Assembly: GCF_003293595.1 (NCBI RefSeq)
Contig: NZ_CP022162.1
Span: 587,637-651,636 of the forward strand
Direction: 5' to 3'
DNA from: Microbacterium sp. PM5
GTDB taxonomy: Bacteria > Actinomycetota > Actinomycetes > Actinomycetales > Microbacteriaceae
Length of the DNA: 64,000 nucleotides
Shown: positions 12,808 through 20,621 of the stretch, one piece after another
Numbering within the stretch: the stretch's first letter is position 1
Layout of the letters: every line of letters starts with the position of its first letter
Position numbers and translations under genes: made by a program
Notes under the pieces: generated by a model
What the model was told of the DNA's origin: nothing
The model's database searches: none
What the model saw: only the letters and a program-made list of their open reading frames with translations

Positions 12808-15168
12808 ATGGCCGGTGATGGTCCTCAGGTTGGTCAGGGAACGGTCGCGATCGTCCCCACGTTCGTCGGGTTCCGGTCGGCGACGAACAAGGAGATGGAC
12901 GCCGCGGCCCAGACCGGCAGCGCCGGCTTCAAGCGCGCGTTCGCTCGGACCGGGCAGGATTCTGGGAAGCAGGTCGGCGCGGGCTTCAAGGCCGCGTTCG
13001 ACCAGCAGTCGACCGGGTTCTCCGATAAGGCAGTGCGTGACCTTCAGGCCAGCGTCACGAAGGCCACCCGGACGCTCTCGGCGGCACGTCTGAAGGAGCA
13101 GGACCTCGCGGGCAACGTGCGTGTCGCCGAGGCGCAGCTCGCGGAGGCCCGAGCGAAGTACGCGGCTGATTCCTCTCAGGTCGTGCGAGCTCAGGAACGG
13201 CTCGAAGCTGCCGCGCGCAAGCTCGGCGTAGCGCAGGACACGACACAGGCCTCGACCGAGGACCTGCGCGCCGCGCAGAAGCGCCTCGCGGATGCGGCCG
13301 ATAGTGCAGGCGATCAGCTTGCACAGGCGGGGCGTCGAGGCGGCGAAGGATTCAAGTCCGGCTTCCTCGGAGGACTCTCGGGCCTGAAGGCTGGTGTCGT
13401 CGGCGTGATCGCCGCGATCGGGCTCGGGCAGATCATCGAATCCGCTGTTAGCGGTGCACGCGATCTCGTGGTCGGTTCGATCGAGATCGCGTCTGACCTG
13501 AACGAATCCATCAACGCCGTTCAGGTCGCCTACGGCGACGCATCGTCGGCGGTGCTGAAGCTCGGCGACAACAGCGCGAAGACGTTCGGCCTCAGCAAGA
13601 GGGAGCTGAACTCCTACGCGACACAGTTCTCGGCGTTCGTTCAGACCATCGCGGGGCCTGGAGGCAACGCGGCGTACACGCTCAACGAGCTCATCGGTCG
13701 CGCGTCTGATTTCGCTTCCGTGTTCAACCTGCAGGTTTCGGATGCGCTCAGCGTCTTCCAGTCGGGGCTCGCGGGTGAGGCAGAGCCGCTCCGCAAGTTC
13801 GGTATCGACCTGTCGGATGCCGCAGTCACCGCCTACGCGATGTCGTCAGGTCTCGTGCAGACGTCCGTGGATACTCGCAAGGTCGAGCTCGCTCAGAACG
13901 CGCTGAACCGGGCGACGCAGGACTACACGGACACCGTGGCGAACTACGGTGAGTCGTCGACGGAGGCGCAGAAGGCGGCGGACGCGCAGACGCGCGCCCA
14001 GCTCGCTCTCGAGGCTGCGATGGCCGGCTCGAACGTGCAGCTCACCGAGGCGCAGAAGCAGCAGGCCCGCTACGGGCTGCTGCTGAAGCAGACGCAAAAG
14101 GTGTCGGACGACTTCGCGAACACCTCAGATCAACTCGCGAACAAGAACCGCATCAACGCGGCGACGTGGGATGACATTCAGGCGAAGATCGGGACAGCGT
14201 TCCTGCCAGTGGCCCAATCGCTGGCGACGATCGTCGGTGATGATCTGCTGCCGGTGATCGCTGATCTCGCGGAGAAGCAGGGGCCGGCCCTGGCGACCGC
14301 GTTCAAGGATGCGCTGCCAGCGTTCCTGCAGATGGCGAAGGATATCCTTCCGCAGCTTCCGGGACTGTTCACGTCGGTGGCGGACTCGCTGCCCGCGATC
14401 ATTCAGCTCGCGCAGATCCTTGTACCGCTGATCCTGGGACTGGTGCAGAACACCACCGGCGCCACGGCGGCCGTGGGTGCGTTCTTCGACCTCATCACGG
14501 GGAACAAGAGCATCGACGAGATCTCGGCGCAGATGGCGGGCCTCACGGGTCCGATCGGTGATGTGATGCGGGGTGCCGAACTGCTCGGAGCTCAGTGGGG
14601 TGCGTCGATCGGCAGCATGGTGGCGCAGGGGCAGGTTCTGTCTGCTCAGATCGGTGCTCGCATCGGCGAAGTCGTCGGGTTCGTGCAATCGCTGCCGGAC
14701 CGTGCGGCTGCGGCGCTGTCGGGTGCCGGGGACCGGCTCGTGTCGTCGGGGCGTGCGATGATCCAAGGCTTCATCGATGGCATCAACGACATGCTCGGCC
14801 CGGCCGGCGATGCGGTCAACGGGGTGCTCTCCTGGGTGGCTGGGTTCTTCCCCCATTCACCGGCGAAGCGCGGTGTGTTCGCTGGCTCGGGGTGGGGGAA
14901 GGTCGAGAAGTCGGGCACCGCTCTCCTGTCGCAGTTCACATCTGGCTTCTCGTCCTCGACGATCGATGCGACGCGAGTATCGGGAGCTCTGGGGTCGGTT
15001 CTGCCGATCGCTGCACAGGGCGTGTCGGTGACAGCACCTTCGACCGTAGTGATCGTGGATGCCGATGGTCAGTTGATCGGGCGTATGCGTACTGAGGCTG
15101 CGGGTGCGGTGACTGATGCGCAGTACCGGGGTGCTGTGAAGGCGTCCGGGGGGAGGGTGACCGCGTGA
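12808..15168 (+). CDS. Tape measure protein
   Basis: This 786-residue protein is the largest of the prophage. It has a long Ala/Gln-rich coiled coil (about residues 85-190), a hydrophobic patch VVGVIAAIGLGQII near 205-218 and a second heptad-rich region near 365-430. Further hydrophobic segments follow, with a C-terminal GWVAGFFPHSPAKRG-type motif common to tape measures. ATG 12808 is preceded by GCGGAGG. At about 1.5 angstrom per residue the tail would be roughly 0.12 micrometre long. Confidence 0.88.
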   Translation: MAGDGPQVGQGTVAIVPTFVGFRSATNKEMDAAAQTGSAGFKRAFARTGQDSGKQVGAGFKAAFDQQSTGFSDKAVRDLQASVTKATRTLSAARLKEQDLAGNVRVAEAQLAEARAKYAADSSQVVRAQERLEAAARKLGVAQDTTQASTEDLRAAQKRLADAADSAGDQLAQAGRRGGEGFKSGFLGGLSGLKAGVVGVIAAIGLGQIIESAVSGARDLVVGSIEIASDLNESINAVQVAYGDASSAVLKLGDNSAKTFGLSKRELNSYATQFSAFVQTIAGPGGNAAYTLNELIGRASDFASVFNLQVSDALSVFQSGLAGEAEPLRKFGIDLSDAAVTAYAMSSGLVQTSVDTRKVELAQNALNRATQDYTDTVANYGESSTEAQKAADAQTRAQLALEAAMAGSNVQLTEAQKQQARYGLLLKQTQKVSDDFANTSDQLANKNRINAATWDDIQAKIGTAFLPVAQSLATIVGDDLLPVIADLAEKQGPALATAFKDALPAFLQMAKDILPQLPGLFTSVADSLPAIIQLAQILVPLILGLVQNTTGATAAVGAFFDLITGNKSIDEISAQMAGLTGPIGDVMRGAELLGAQWGASIGSMVAQGQVLSAQIGARIGEVVGFVQSLPDRAAAALSGAGDRLVSSGRAMIQGFIDGINDMLGPAGDAVNGVLSWVAGFFPHSPAKRGVFAGSGWGKVEKSGTALLSQFTSGFSSSTIDATRVSGALGSVLPIAAQGVSVTAPSTVVIVDADGQLIGRMRTEAAGAVTDAQYRGAVKASGGRVTA

Positions 15169-16124
15169 TCGTGACACTCACTCCCCGGACGGATTTCTTC
15201 CCGGTCCCGCGTGTGGAGATCACCCTTGAGCCGCTCGTGATCTACGACGGTGGGTCTGCGGGGTCGACCGGGCCGGGTTCCCTGTCCGGCGGCTCCGCGG
15301 GCTCCACAGGGCCACTCGTGAGCGGTGGGGACGCTTCCACCACCCCGATCGACCTTCCGGACGGTACGGACGCGGTGACGCTGTGGTGGCGCTCACAAGG
15401 CCGCACAGACCGGGTGCGAGGCGCGATCAGCCGGTTCTTCACCGGCGCGGGCGGGTTCCTCGACCTCGAGACCGGGTTCGATGTCCCGACCACGTACGAA
15501 CTGGAGTGCTTCGCGGACGGTGTCAGCGTGGGCCGGGTGTCGCTCGGAACGGTGACTCTCCCATGGGTGGGCGACCCGAACGGTGTGGTCCTGCAGCAGC
15601 CTCTCGACCCGTCTCTGAACGCGACGGTGTTCAACATGGCTGGATCGTGGCCGTCGATGACGTTCACCGCCGATGGTGATGCTGTCCGCACGGAAGGGCA
15701 GATTCAACCGACGCTGATCGGTGCTGGTCCGCGGCAGAGCGCATCCGATGTTGCACTCGACTTCGGTGTCTCATCCGATGCGGACGCGGCCCGTGTCCTC
15801 GCGACGCTGGGCACTCAGACGCAACCGCAGGTGCCGGTGTGGCTGATCCGCGCGCATCAAGGGTTCCTCCCACGGCGTGCGTTCATGCTCGTTTCGTCTC
15901 TGACGCAGGTCGACGTGAACCATCGTGCAGGCGGCGAATGGTCCCGGTTCCAGGCAACGGGGCTCGAGGTTGCCCCGCCCGCGCCGGCGTTGGTGAAGCC
16001 GTCGCTGCGGTATTCGGATCTGGCTGCTGTGTTCGGGACGTACACGGCGATCGGTGCGGCGTTGCCGCGGTATTCGGAGTGGTCGACGGCGTGGGAGTAC
16101 GCGGGAGCTGCTGGGGGGTCCTGA
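15165..16124 (+). CDS. Minor tail protein (distal tail-like)
   Basis: This 319-residue protein begins at a GTG that overlaps the tape measure stop (GTGA), the place of the distal tail protein. An unusual early stretch repeats GGSAGSTGP twice (about residues 29-50). Later parts are beta-rich and end in LRYSDLAAVFGTYTAIGAALPRYSEWS. It probably forms part of the tail tip. Confidence 0.7.
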   Translation: MIVTLTPRTDFFPVPRVEITLEPLVIYDGGSAGSTGPGSLSGGSAGSTGPLVSGGDASTTPIDLPDGTDAVTLWWRSQGRTDRVRGAISRFFTGAGGFLDLETGFDVPTTYELECFADGVSVGRVSLGTVTLPWVGDPNGVVLQQPLDPSLNATVFNMAGSWPSMTFTADGDAVRTEGQIQPTLIGAGPRQSASDVALDFGVSSDADAARVLATLGTQTQPQVPVWLIRAHQGFLPRRAFMLVSSLTQVDVNHRAGGEWSRFQATGLEVAPPAPALVKPSLRYSDLAAVFGTYTAIGAALPRYSEWSTAWEYAGAAGGS

Positions 16125-17212
16125 TGCGTTCAGTGTCGTCGACGGTCCGGCAGCTTGTTCAGGATGGTGTCCCGCAGGTCACGTGGGTCGCGGATCTGAT
16201 GTACAACCAGGATCGGCGTATCCCGGGCCTCATGATCGAGCGGCCTGACCTGTCGTGGGATGCGGGGCAGTTCGTCGCCGGGGCCGGCAAGGTGCAGATC
16301 GTGTGGGCCGACGATCACGGCCGGTCGATGATCCCGCAACGCCTCGGCGACGTGTTCAGCCCGTTCGGCGCGGAACTGCAGATCGATGTGATCCTCGGTG
16401 CCGGCGTGTTCTCGGAGCGTGTCCCGGTGGGCCGGTTCGTGATCGAAGCGGTCACCGACGCGCAGGGCCGGACGCTCCCGTTCGACGGACGCATGGTGAC
16501 GGTCGGGGAGACGTTCGGCCTGAACCTGAAGGATCCGCTGCTGCGGGTCACGCGGGATGGGTTCCCGTTCCCGACGGCCGCCGGCTCATCGTCGGTGTGG
16601 CAGGAGATCCAGTCGGTGTCGGGGATGCCGGTGATCCGTAACCTTCCCGATCAGACCCTCCCGGCCGGGACGGTGCACGAGGGTGACTCATCCGATGTGC
16701 TCTCCAAGCTGTTCGATCTGCTCGAGGCGTGGCCGCAGGTCGACGCGTCCGGGCTGCTGACGGCGCGTCCGAAAGCGTGGCCAGCACCGGTGGATCAGAT
16801 CGGTGCGGTCGTGTCCGCCCCGGTGAGCATGGACTCGTCGAAGACGTACAACCGGGTCGTCGTCGAGGGGAAAGCCGCCGACAACACGCCCCTGTACGGG
16901 TACGCGGAGGTCACGGACGGGTTCCTACGAGTCGCGAACACGGACGGCACACCGTCACCGTACGGGCGGTCCCTGTACCGGCAGTCGGGTGGTTTCCTCG
17001 ACACGCAGTCCGCGGTGAACGCCGCCGCCCGCACCCTCCTGGACCGCGTGTCCCGCCTGCGGGGCGTGACCAGGGAGATCGAGGAACGATTCAACCCTCT
17101 CGTCGAGCTCGGCGACGTCCGCACGTTCGAGGACGGCGCGGTCCGGGTAGCCGCGATCCGACATGCGGGCGGGGTGACGACGACGACGGTGGAGGTGCCC
17201 GATGCCGGATGA
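16124..17212 (+). CDS. Minor tail protein (DUF5047-like)
   Basis: This 362-residue protein starts at ATG 16124, overlapping the previous stop. It is beta-rich with PGLMIERPDLSWDAGQ, then VPVGRFVIEAV near residue 105. YNRVVVEGKA and LEELGDVRT-like segments follow, which are typical of the DUF5047 tail proteins that follow the distal tail protein in actinophages. It is likely a structural part of the baseplate hub. Confidence 0.7.
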   Translation: MRSVSSTVRQLVQDGVPQVTWVADLMYNQDRRIPGLMIERPDLSWDAGQFVAGAGKVQIVWADDHGRSMIPQRLGDVFSPFGAELQIDVILGAGVFSERVPVGRFVIEAVTDAQGRTLPFDGRMVTVGETFGLNLKDPLLRVTRDGFPFPTAAGSSSVWQEIQSVSGMPVIRNLPDQTLPAGTVHEGDSSDVLSKLFDLLEAWPQVDASGLLTARPKAWPAPVDQIGAVVSAPVSMDSSKTYNRVVVEGKAADNTPLYGYAEVTDGFLRVANTDGTPSPYGRSLYRQSGGFLDTQSAVNAAARTLLDRVSRLRGVTREIEERFNPLVELGDVRTFEDGAVRVAAIRHAGGVTTTTVEVPDAG

Positions 17213-18095
17213 CATCGATGCGATCCTTGAGCAGCTCGCGAAGCTGACGAGCTTCAACCGCAGGATCGGGGTGTTCGTCGGCGGGGACCGGGATTTCGCC
17301 ACCGTCGACATGGGCGGCCAACGGTTCCCTGTCCGGTGGGCTGGTGTCACCCCGTCGATCGGTGACGCCGTCTGGGTCGACTCGATCAAGAACGGTGTGG
17401 ACACGAACCTGATCCTCACTGCGGTCGCTGGTCCACGGCCAGGGTTCGGTACTGTCGCGACGGTCACGGGCGATCTCGTCAACGTGACCACCGACTACGG
17501 CGACTTCATGGCAATGCCGTTCGTGGACGGTGCTGCGTTGTCCTCGGGGGACACGGTCGGGCTCTCATGGCCGGGACCGTGGTGCACGAAGCTGTCAACC
17601 TCGCCGGATGAGCCTGATGTGCCGCCGAACCCGGGCGGTGGCGGTGGCGGTGTGCAGTCGGCGATCTTCCGCGCGATCGACGCGGGCACCACGCACGACT
17701 ACCGGGCTGACTGGTGGCAGGCGGAAGTGTGGGCCGCGGACAACAACGTCGGCGCGTGGTTCTTCGGTACGCCGATCCGCGACACGATCCCCGCGGCCGC
17801 GACCTACGACAGCCTGCAGATCTACATCAACCGCACCCAGCGGTACGGCGACGCACCGTACTGGGCATTGCACGGCCTGTCGGGGAAGTCCGGCATCCCC
17901 TCGTTCACCGGCCTCGGCGGGTGGCATCCCGACGGTGACGGGTGGCAGACGCCGCCGTTCGCTGCGGCGATGTTCGCTGCGCTGAAGGCCGGCGGATCGG
18001 CCCTCGGCTTCGGCCTGGTGCATGGCGGGTTCAACAAGTTCGCTTCGCTGACCGCTGACGGGATGTCCGGCGCGGTCAAGATCACCTGGAGGTAG
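17202..18095 (+). CDS. Minor tail protein with glycine hinge
   Basis: This 297-residue protein overlaps the previous gene by 11 bases. The N-terminal 125 residues resemble an OB-like hub domain (FATVDMGGQRFPVRWAG). A Pro/Gly hinge, PPNPGGGGGG, follows near residue 146. The C-terminal part (AGTTHDYRADWWQAEVWAADN) has many aromatic residues, as in sugar-binding tail domains. It may contact host wall polymers. This is inferred from composition. Confidence 0.6.
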   Translation: MPDDIDAILEQLAKLTSFNRRIGVFVGGDRDFATVDMGGQRFPVRWAGVTPSIGDAVWVDSIKNGVDTNLILTAVAGPRPGFGTVATVTGDLVNVTTDYGDFMAMPFVDGAALSSGDTVGLSWPGPWCTKLSTSPDEPDVPPNPGGGGGGVQSAIFRAIDAGTTHDYRADWWQAEVWAADNNVGAWFFGTPIRDTIPAAATYDSLQIYINRTQRYGDAPYWALHGLSGKSGIPSFTGLGGWHPDGDGWQTPPFAAAMFAALKAGGSALGFGLVHGGFNKFASLTADGMSGAVKITWR

Positions 18096-18099
18096 CCCG

Positions 18100-18681
18100 A
18101 TGGGGTACACGCTCGACGACACCGGCAAGCCGACCCTGAACGATGATGCGACGAACCCGGGACCCGCGGGGGACTTTCAGGCGATCGTCGACTACGCGCA
18201 GAAGATCGGTGGTCTGCTGAAGCTGACGGCCGCTGAGCGGACGAGTCTGGCGCCGGGGGACGTGGAGACCGGCTGGCTGATCTCGGAGACGGACACGGGC
18301 CGCCTGTACCTGGTGACGGACTCCGCACCGCAGGGTGTCGCTGTGGGGTCACTGCCGACGGCGGTGGGCACATCCGTCGCCCCGACCGCGGGTGCGGGGT
18401 TCACGCTCGGCTCGAACACCCTGTTCAAGCGGGCGGGGTTCCTGCTCGGCGCGATCGACTTCTCGAAGTCCACGGGGACGCTCAGCCACTCCGACGTGCT
18501 GATGACGCTGCCCGTGGGCTCACGGCCGGAGTTCGAGTGCGTCGTGCAGGCGACGATGGGCCCCTCACCGTCGCAGATCGTCCCCCTGTCGGTGACGCCG
18601 GCGGGTGTCGTCTCGGCGCTGGTGCCCCCGTCGGGCCGCACGGGCGGGACCGTGAAGTTCAACATGCCGATCCCGATGTGA
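18100..18681 (+). CDS. Minor tail protein (193 aa)
   Basis: It lies in the late tail cluster just after the hinge protein. It has a helical N-terminus (AGDFQAIVDYAQKIGGLLKLTAAER) and then a segment similar to tail-fibre trunk domains (GWLISETDTGRLYLVTDS). The C-terminal half is a beta sandwich-like region. No enzymatic motif is visible. Confidence 0.6.
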   Translation: MGYTLDDTGKPTLNDDATNPGPAGDFQAIVDYAQKIGGLLKLTAAERTSLAPGDVETGWLISETDTGRLYLVTDSAPQGVAVGSLPTAVGTSVAPTAGAGFTLGSNTLFKRAGFLLGAIDFSKSTGTLSHSDVLMTLPVGSRPEFECVVQATMGPSPSQIVPLSVTPAGVVSALVPPSGRTGGTVKFNMPIPM

Positions 18682-18689
18682 GGTGACTG

Positions 18690-19478
18690 ATGAGCGCACC
18701 GCAGAACGTCCTCGACTTCTACGCCGAACGGTACTGGTCGCTGCCGTTCGGAGCCCAGGGAGACGCGTACACGATCGTGCCCGGCCGGCACATCGGCATG
18801 GACATCCTCGCCGGGAACGGGGAGGACATCCCCACCCTGTGGCCGGGGCGGGTGGCCGCGCTCGTCCTCACGGGCACGATGGCGTGGGTTGTCGTGGTGC
18901 TCGGCACGGACGGCAACTACTACTTCTACTGCCACATCGCCAACGACCACCTCCCCACGGTGGGGTCCGAGCTCGCGCAGGGTGAGCGCGTGGGGCGGGC
19001 AGCGAACGGCCCCAAGACGCTCCCCGCGATCTCGCCCGACTTCCCCGGGAGCGCGTGGACGGGTCGTCACCTGCACCTGGTGGTCACGACGAACCCGACT
19101 GCGGCGTACTCGTTCGTGCCCGGCTATCGGACGCTCGACGCGTTCACCGACCCGGCCATCATCATCCGCTCCGTCCTGGCGGGGACGTCGGCGGACACAT
19201 CCCGCCCCTTCACGCCGCAGATACAGCCCGAACCGGAGCCGACAGGAGTCCTCCCCATGCCGAACATCAGCATCATCTACAACCTCGACGCGCCCGGGCA
19301 GAAGCAGCAGGTCGCGATCGGCCCTCGAGGCCGCGTTGCCCTGAACGGGCAGACCGCTGACCTCCTGAACCGGTGGATGCGGTGGCAGATCGCCGGTGGT
19401 GACGTGTCGAAGGCTGGTGGCATGTCGGTCGCGGAGATGGATCTGCTGATCAGCGGCGTCCTGTCGAAGATCTCGTGA
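18690..19478 (+). CDS. Endolysin, M23 metallopeptidase
   Basis: This 262-residue protein has the zinc-binding pattern of LytM/M23 endopeptidases: His34 and Asp38 in GRHIGMDIL, His82 in YFYCHIAN, and His127/His129 in RHLHLVV. The enzyme should cut peptide cross-bridges in the host wall. The last 75 residues after PQIQPEPEP form a separate small domain (YNLDAPGQKQQVAIG) that may bind the wall. No signal peptide is seen, so a holin is needed for export. Confidence 0.85.
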   Translation: MSAPQNVLDFYAERYWSLPFGAQGDAYTIVPGRHIGMDILAGNGEDIPTLWPGRVAALVLTGTMAWVVVVLGTDGNYYFYCHIANDHLPTVGSELAQGERVGRAANGPKTLPAISPDFPGSAWTGRHLHLVVTTNPTAAYSFVPGYRTLDAFTDPAIIIRSVLAGTSADTSRPFTPQIQPEPEPTGVLPMPNISIIYNLDAPGQKQQVAIGPRGRVALNGQTADLLNRWMRWQIAGGDVSKAGGMSVAEMDLLISGVLSKIS

Positions 19479-19966
19479 TGGACCGGCATCCCGTGGAAAC
19501 CGCTCGCCGGCGACGCATCGAAGCGGCCATCCGCATCATCGACCTCACCGTGTACGCAGCGGTGCTGGCGGGAGGCGTGTACGCCCTCGTGAGCACGCCG
19601 GCGACGATCGTTGACGAGCTGCAGGGGTTCGAGTGGCTCATCGGCCTGTGGGCGTCTCTGCTGCTCGCCGGGGGCGGCGTCGGGTTCGTGGGGCGTCTGA
19701 GCCGGTACTGGTTCGTTGAGGTGCCGGCGACGGTGGCAGCGTTCTTCGGCATCTTCATCTACTTCGTCGTGCTCGGACGGTACGCGTTCTCCTCGGTCAC
19801 TGCCGCCGTCGCCGCAGCTCTCGTGCTCGTCGCGATGTGCACGATGGCACGCCGGTGGGCGGAGTTGCAGATCTTCGCAACCGACCCTGATGCTCACGAC
19901 TTCCGACACCGGGTGGCCGATGCGCTCCGGAGGCGAACGACGAACTTCGTCAACCGTCACCGATAG
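19478..19966 (+). CDS. Membrane protein of the lysis cassette (162 aa)
   Basis: ATG 19478 overlaps the endolysin stop; GTG 19475 is an alternative start. Four hydrophobic segments are visible: LTVYAAVLAGGVYALV, WLIGLWASLLLAGGGVGFVG, VAAFFGIFIYFVVLG and VTAAVAAALVLVAMC. A basic tail rich in Arg follows. It could be a holin, an antiholin or an assembly factor. Only its location by the endolysin suggests a lysis role. Confidence 0.65.
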   Translation: MDRHPVETARRRRIEAAIRIIDLTVYAAVLAGGVYALVSTPATIVDELQGFEWLIGLWASLLLAGGGVGFVGRLSRYWFVEVPATVAAFFGIFIYFVVLGRYAFSSVTAAVAAALVLVAMCTMARRWAELQIFATDPDAHDFRHRVADALRRRTTNFVNRHR

Positions 19967-19974
19967 GAGCGCGC

Positions 19975-20337
19975 ATGGCTGACATGAACTGGATCGCGAC
20001 GCTCGTCGGGGTGCTGTTCGCCGGCGGGATCGGCGCGACGATCCGGGAGATCGTCGGCGTGATCACCCTCGCCCGCAAGGGCGTATCCGGCAAGGAACAG
20101 AAGCGCCGTGACGACATCGTTGCGCAGCGTGACTACGCGCTCGCGCAGATGCGTGAAGCGCAGAAGGAAGCCGACCTCCACGAGGCACGCGCGGACGCCG
20201 AAGCACGCGCCCGACGCCAGTGGCAGGAGCAGGTCGCGAAGATGCGTCGCCTCGCGATCGAAGCGGGCACCGATCCGGGCCCGTGGCCCGACATCGACGA
20301 CACCACAGATCCCATCCGCAAGAAGGAGCAGCCATGA
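19975..20337 (+). CDS. Membrane-anchored coiled-coil protein of the lysis cassette
   Basis: This 120-residue protein has one N-terminal membrane segment (WIATLVGVLFAGGIGATI) and then a long charged helix (QRDYALAQMREAQKEADLHEAR). This build recalls spanin- or holin-accessory-like proteins, but Gram-positive phages do not need spanins. GGAGC precedes the ATG. Function not established. Confidence 0.6.
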   Translation: MADMNWIATLVGVLFAGGIGATIREIVGVITLARKGVSGKEQKRRDDIVAQRDYALAQMREAQKEADLHEARADAEARARRQWQEQVAKMRRLAIEAGTDPGPWPDIDDTTDPIRKKEQP

Positions 20338-20621
20338 CCACCCCGACCGAGATCACCCCGAACGTCGTCGTCTCGAACCCGAACACGCGCCGACGCATCG
20401 GTGTCGCCCTGTACCTCATCAGCCTCCTCGCCGGTGTCGGAGCGCTGCTCTTCGCGTTCTTCCCCGAGCTCGCGTTCGGCACCGACATCCCGACGCGTGC
20501 GGTCGGGTTCGTCAACGGTGTCGTGTCGCTGCTGTCGGGCGGGTTCGGCTTGATCGTGACGACGCCGAACGTCCCGCGCGACACCAGCGGTCTGCTGCGT
20601 CGTGATCTGAAGGGGGACTGA
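20334..20621 (+). CDS. Probable holin (95 aa)
   Basis: This protein has two predicted membrane helices, VALYLISLLAGVGALLFAFF and VGFVNGVVSLLSGGFGLIV, separated by a short turn, with a charged C-terminal tail RRDLKGD. The size and two-helix layout match class II holins of actinophages. ATG 20334 is preceded by AAGGAG and overlaps the previous gene. The stop overlaps the tail spike start. Confidence 0.7.
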   Translation: MTTPTEITPNVVVSNPNTRRRIGVALYLISLLAGVGALLFAFFPELAFGTDIPTRAVGFVNGVVSLLSGGFGLIVTTPNVPRDTSGLLRRDLKGD

